Origin: Prevotella sp.
Lineage (GTDB): Bacteria; Bacteroidota; Bacteroidia; Bacteroidales; Bacteroidaceae
Length of the DNA stretch: 6,365 bases
Direction of reading: 5' to 3'
Assembly: GCA_017424205.1 (NCBI GenBank)
Contig: JAFPAS010000120.1
Location: 1-6,365, forward strand
This document shows positions 6,221-6,365 of the stretch, one piece after another (the first letter of the stretch is position 1; each line of letters begins with the position of its first letter). The position numbers were made by a program, and so were the translations under genes. The notes beneath the pieces were generated by a model that was not told the DNA's origin, did no database searches, and was given only the letters and a program-made list of their open reading frames with translations.

Positions 6221-6365
6221 GTCAATATTTTTTAATTTTCACTTGTTATTTAATATTTTTTTCGATTTAAATCAAGTAATAGCACGAAATCATGCCATTT
6301 CAACATGCTCATATTACAGAACAGGAGACAGAGACAAAGAAACTACGCTGTTATTGCAACATTAC

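Overview
The window looks like chromosomal DNA from the Bacteroidota, most likely Prevotella or a close relative. This rests on a Bacteroidales-type LepA, a Bacteroidetes-style Wzc with a long Tyr/Gly tail, a small HAD protein of a type I associate with this phylum, starts without Shine-Dalgarno sequences, and a TAnnTTTG promoter element upstream of lepA. The genus is an inference from familiarity; no search was run.

Layout. Positions 1-56 may hold the last codons of an upstream + strand gene. A tandem heptamer array (57-119) starts at the base after its possible stop, followed by a three-unit GTTACAG octamer array (142-165) that ends 6 nt before the ATG of a large + strand gene. That gene (172-2760) encodes a Wzc-family polysaccharide co-polymerase fused to a bacterial tyrosine kinase (BY-kinase), the export and chain-length control component of capsule or exopolysaccharide synthesis. 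A strong hairpin (2768-2826) follows, then a second three-unit GTTACAG array (2849-2872), then a small HAD-like hydrolase gene (2991-3428, + strand). A 318-bp gene-free stretch (3429-3746) separates this from two convergent - strand genes and holds a 19-bp-arm hairpin suited to ending transcription from both sides. The - strand pair is lepA (translation factor EF4, 4384-6165) and, 46 nt after its stop, a Crp/Fnr-type regulator (3747-4337). About 200 bp upstream of lepA complete the window, including its likely -7 promoter element.

How the parts work together. Wzc would act in the inner membrane, with periplasmic and cytosolic parts, in surface polysaccharide assembly; autophosphorylation of its 17-tyrosine tail would cycle with a phosphatase not identified here. 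LepA and the regulator probably share a transcript, though the regulator may also have its own promoter. No evidence links the two halves functionally.

I found no CRISPR array, tRNA, rRNA, insertion sequence or clear new multi-gene system. The least ordinary features are the short-unit repeats around wzc, its tyrosine-rich tail and a variant Walker A' motif. Gene identities are strong for wzc and lepA, good for the HAD protein and the regulator, and weak for the left-edge fragment and several small sites.
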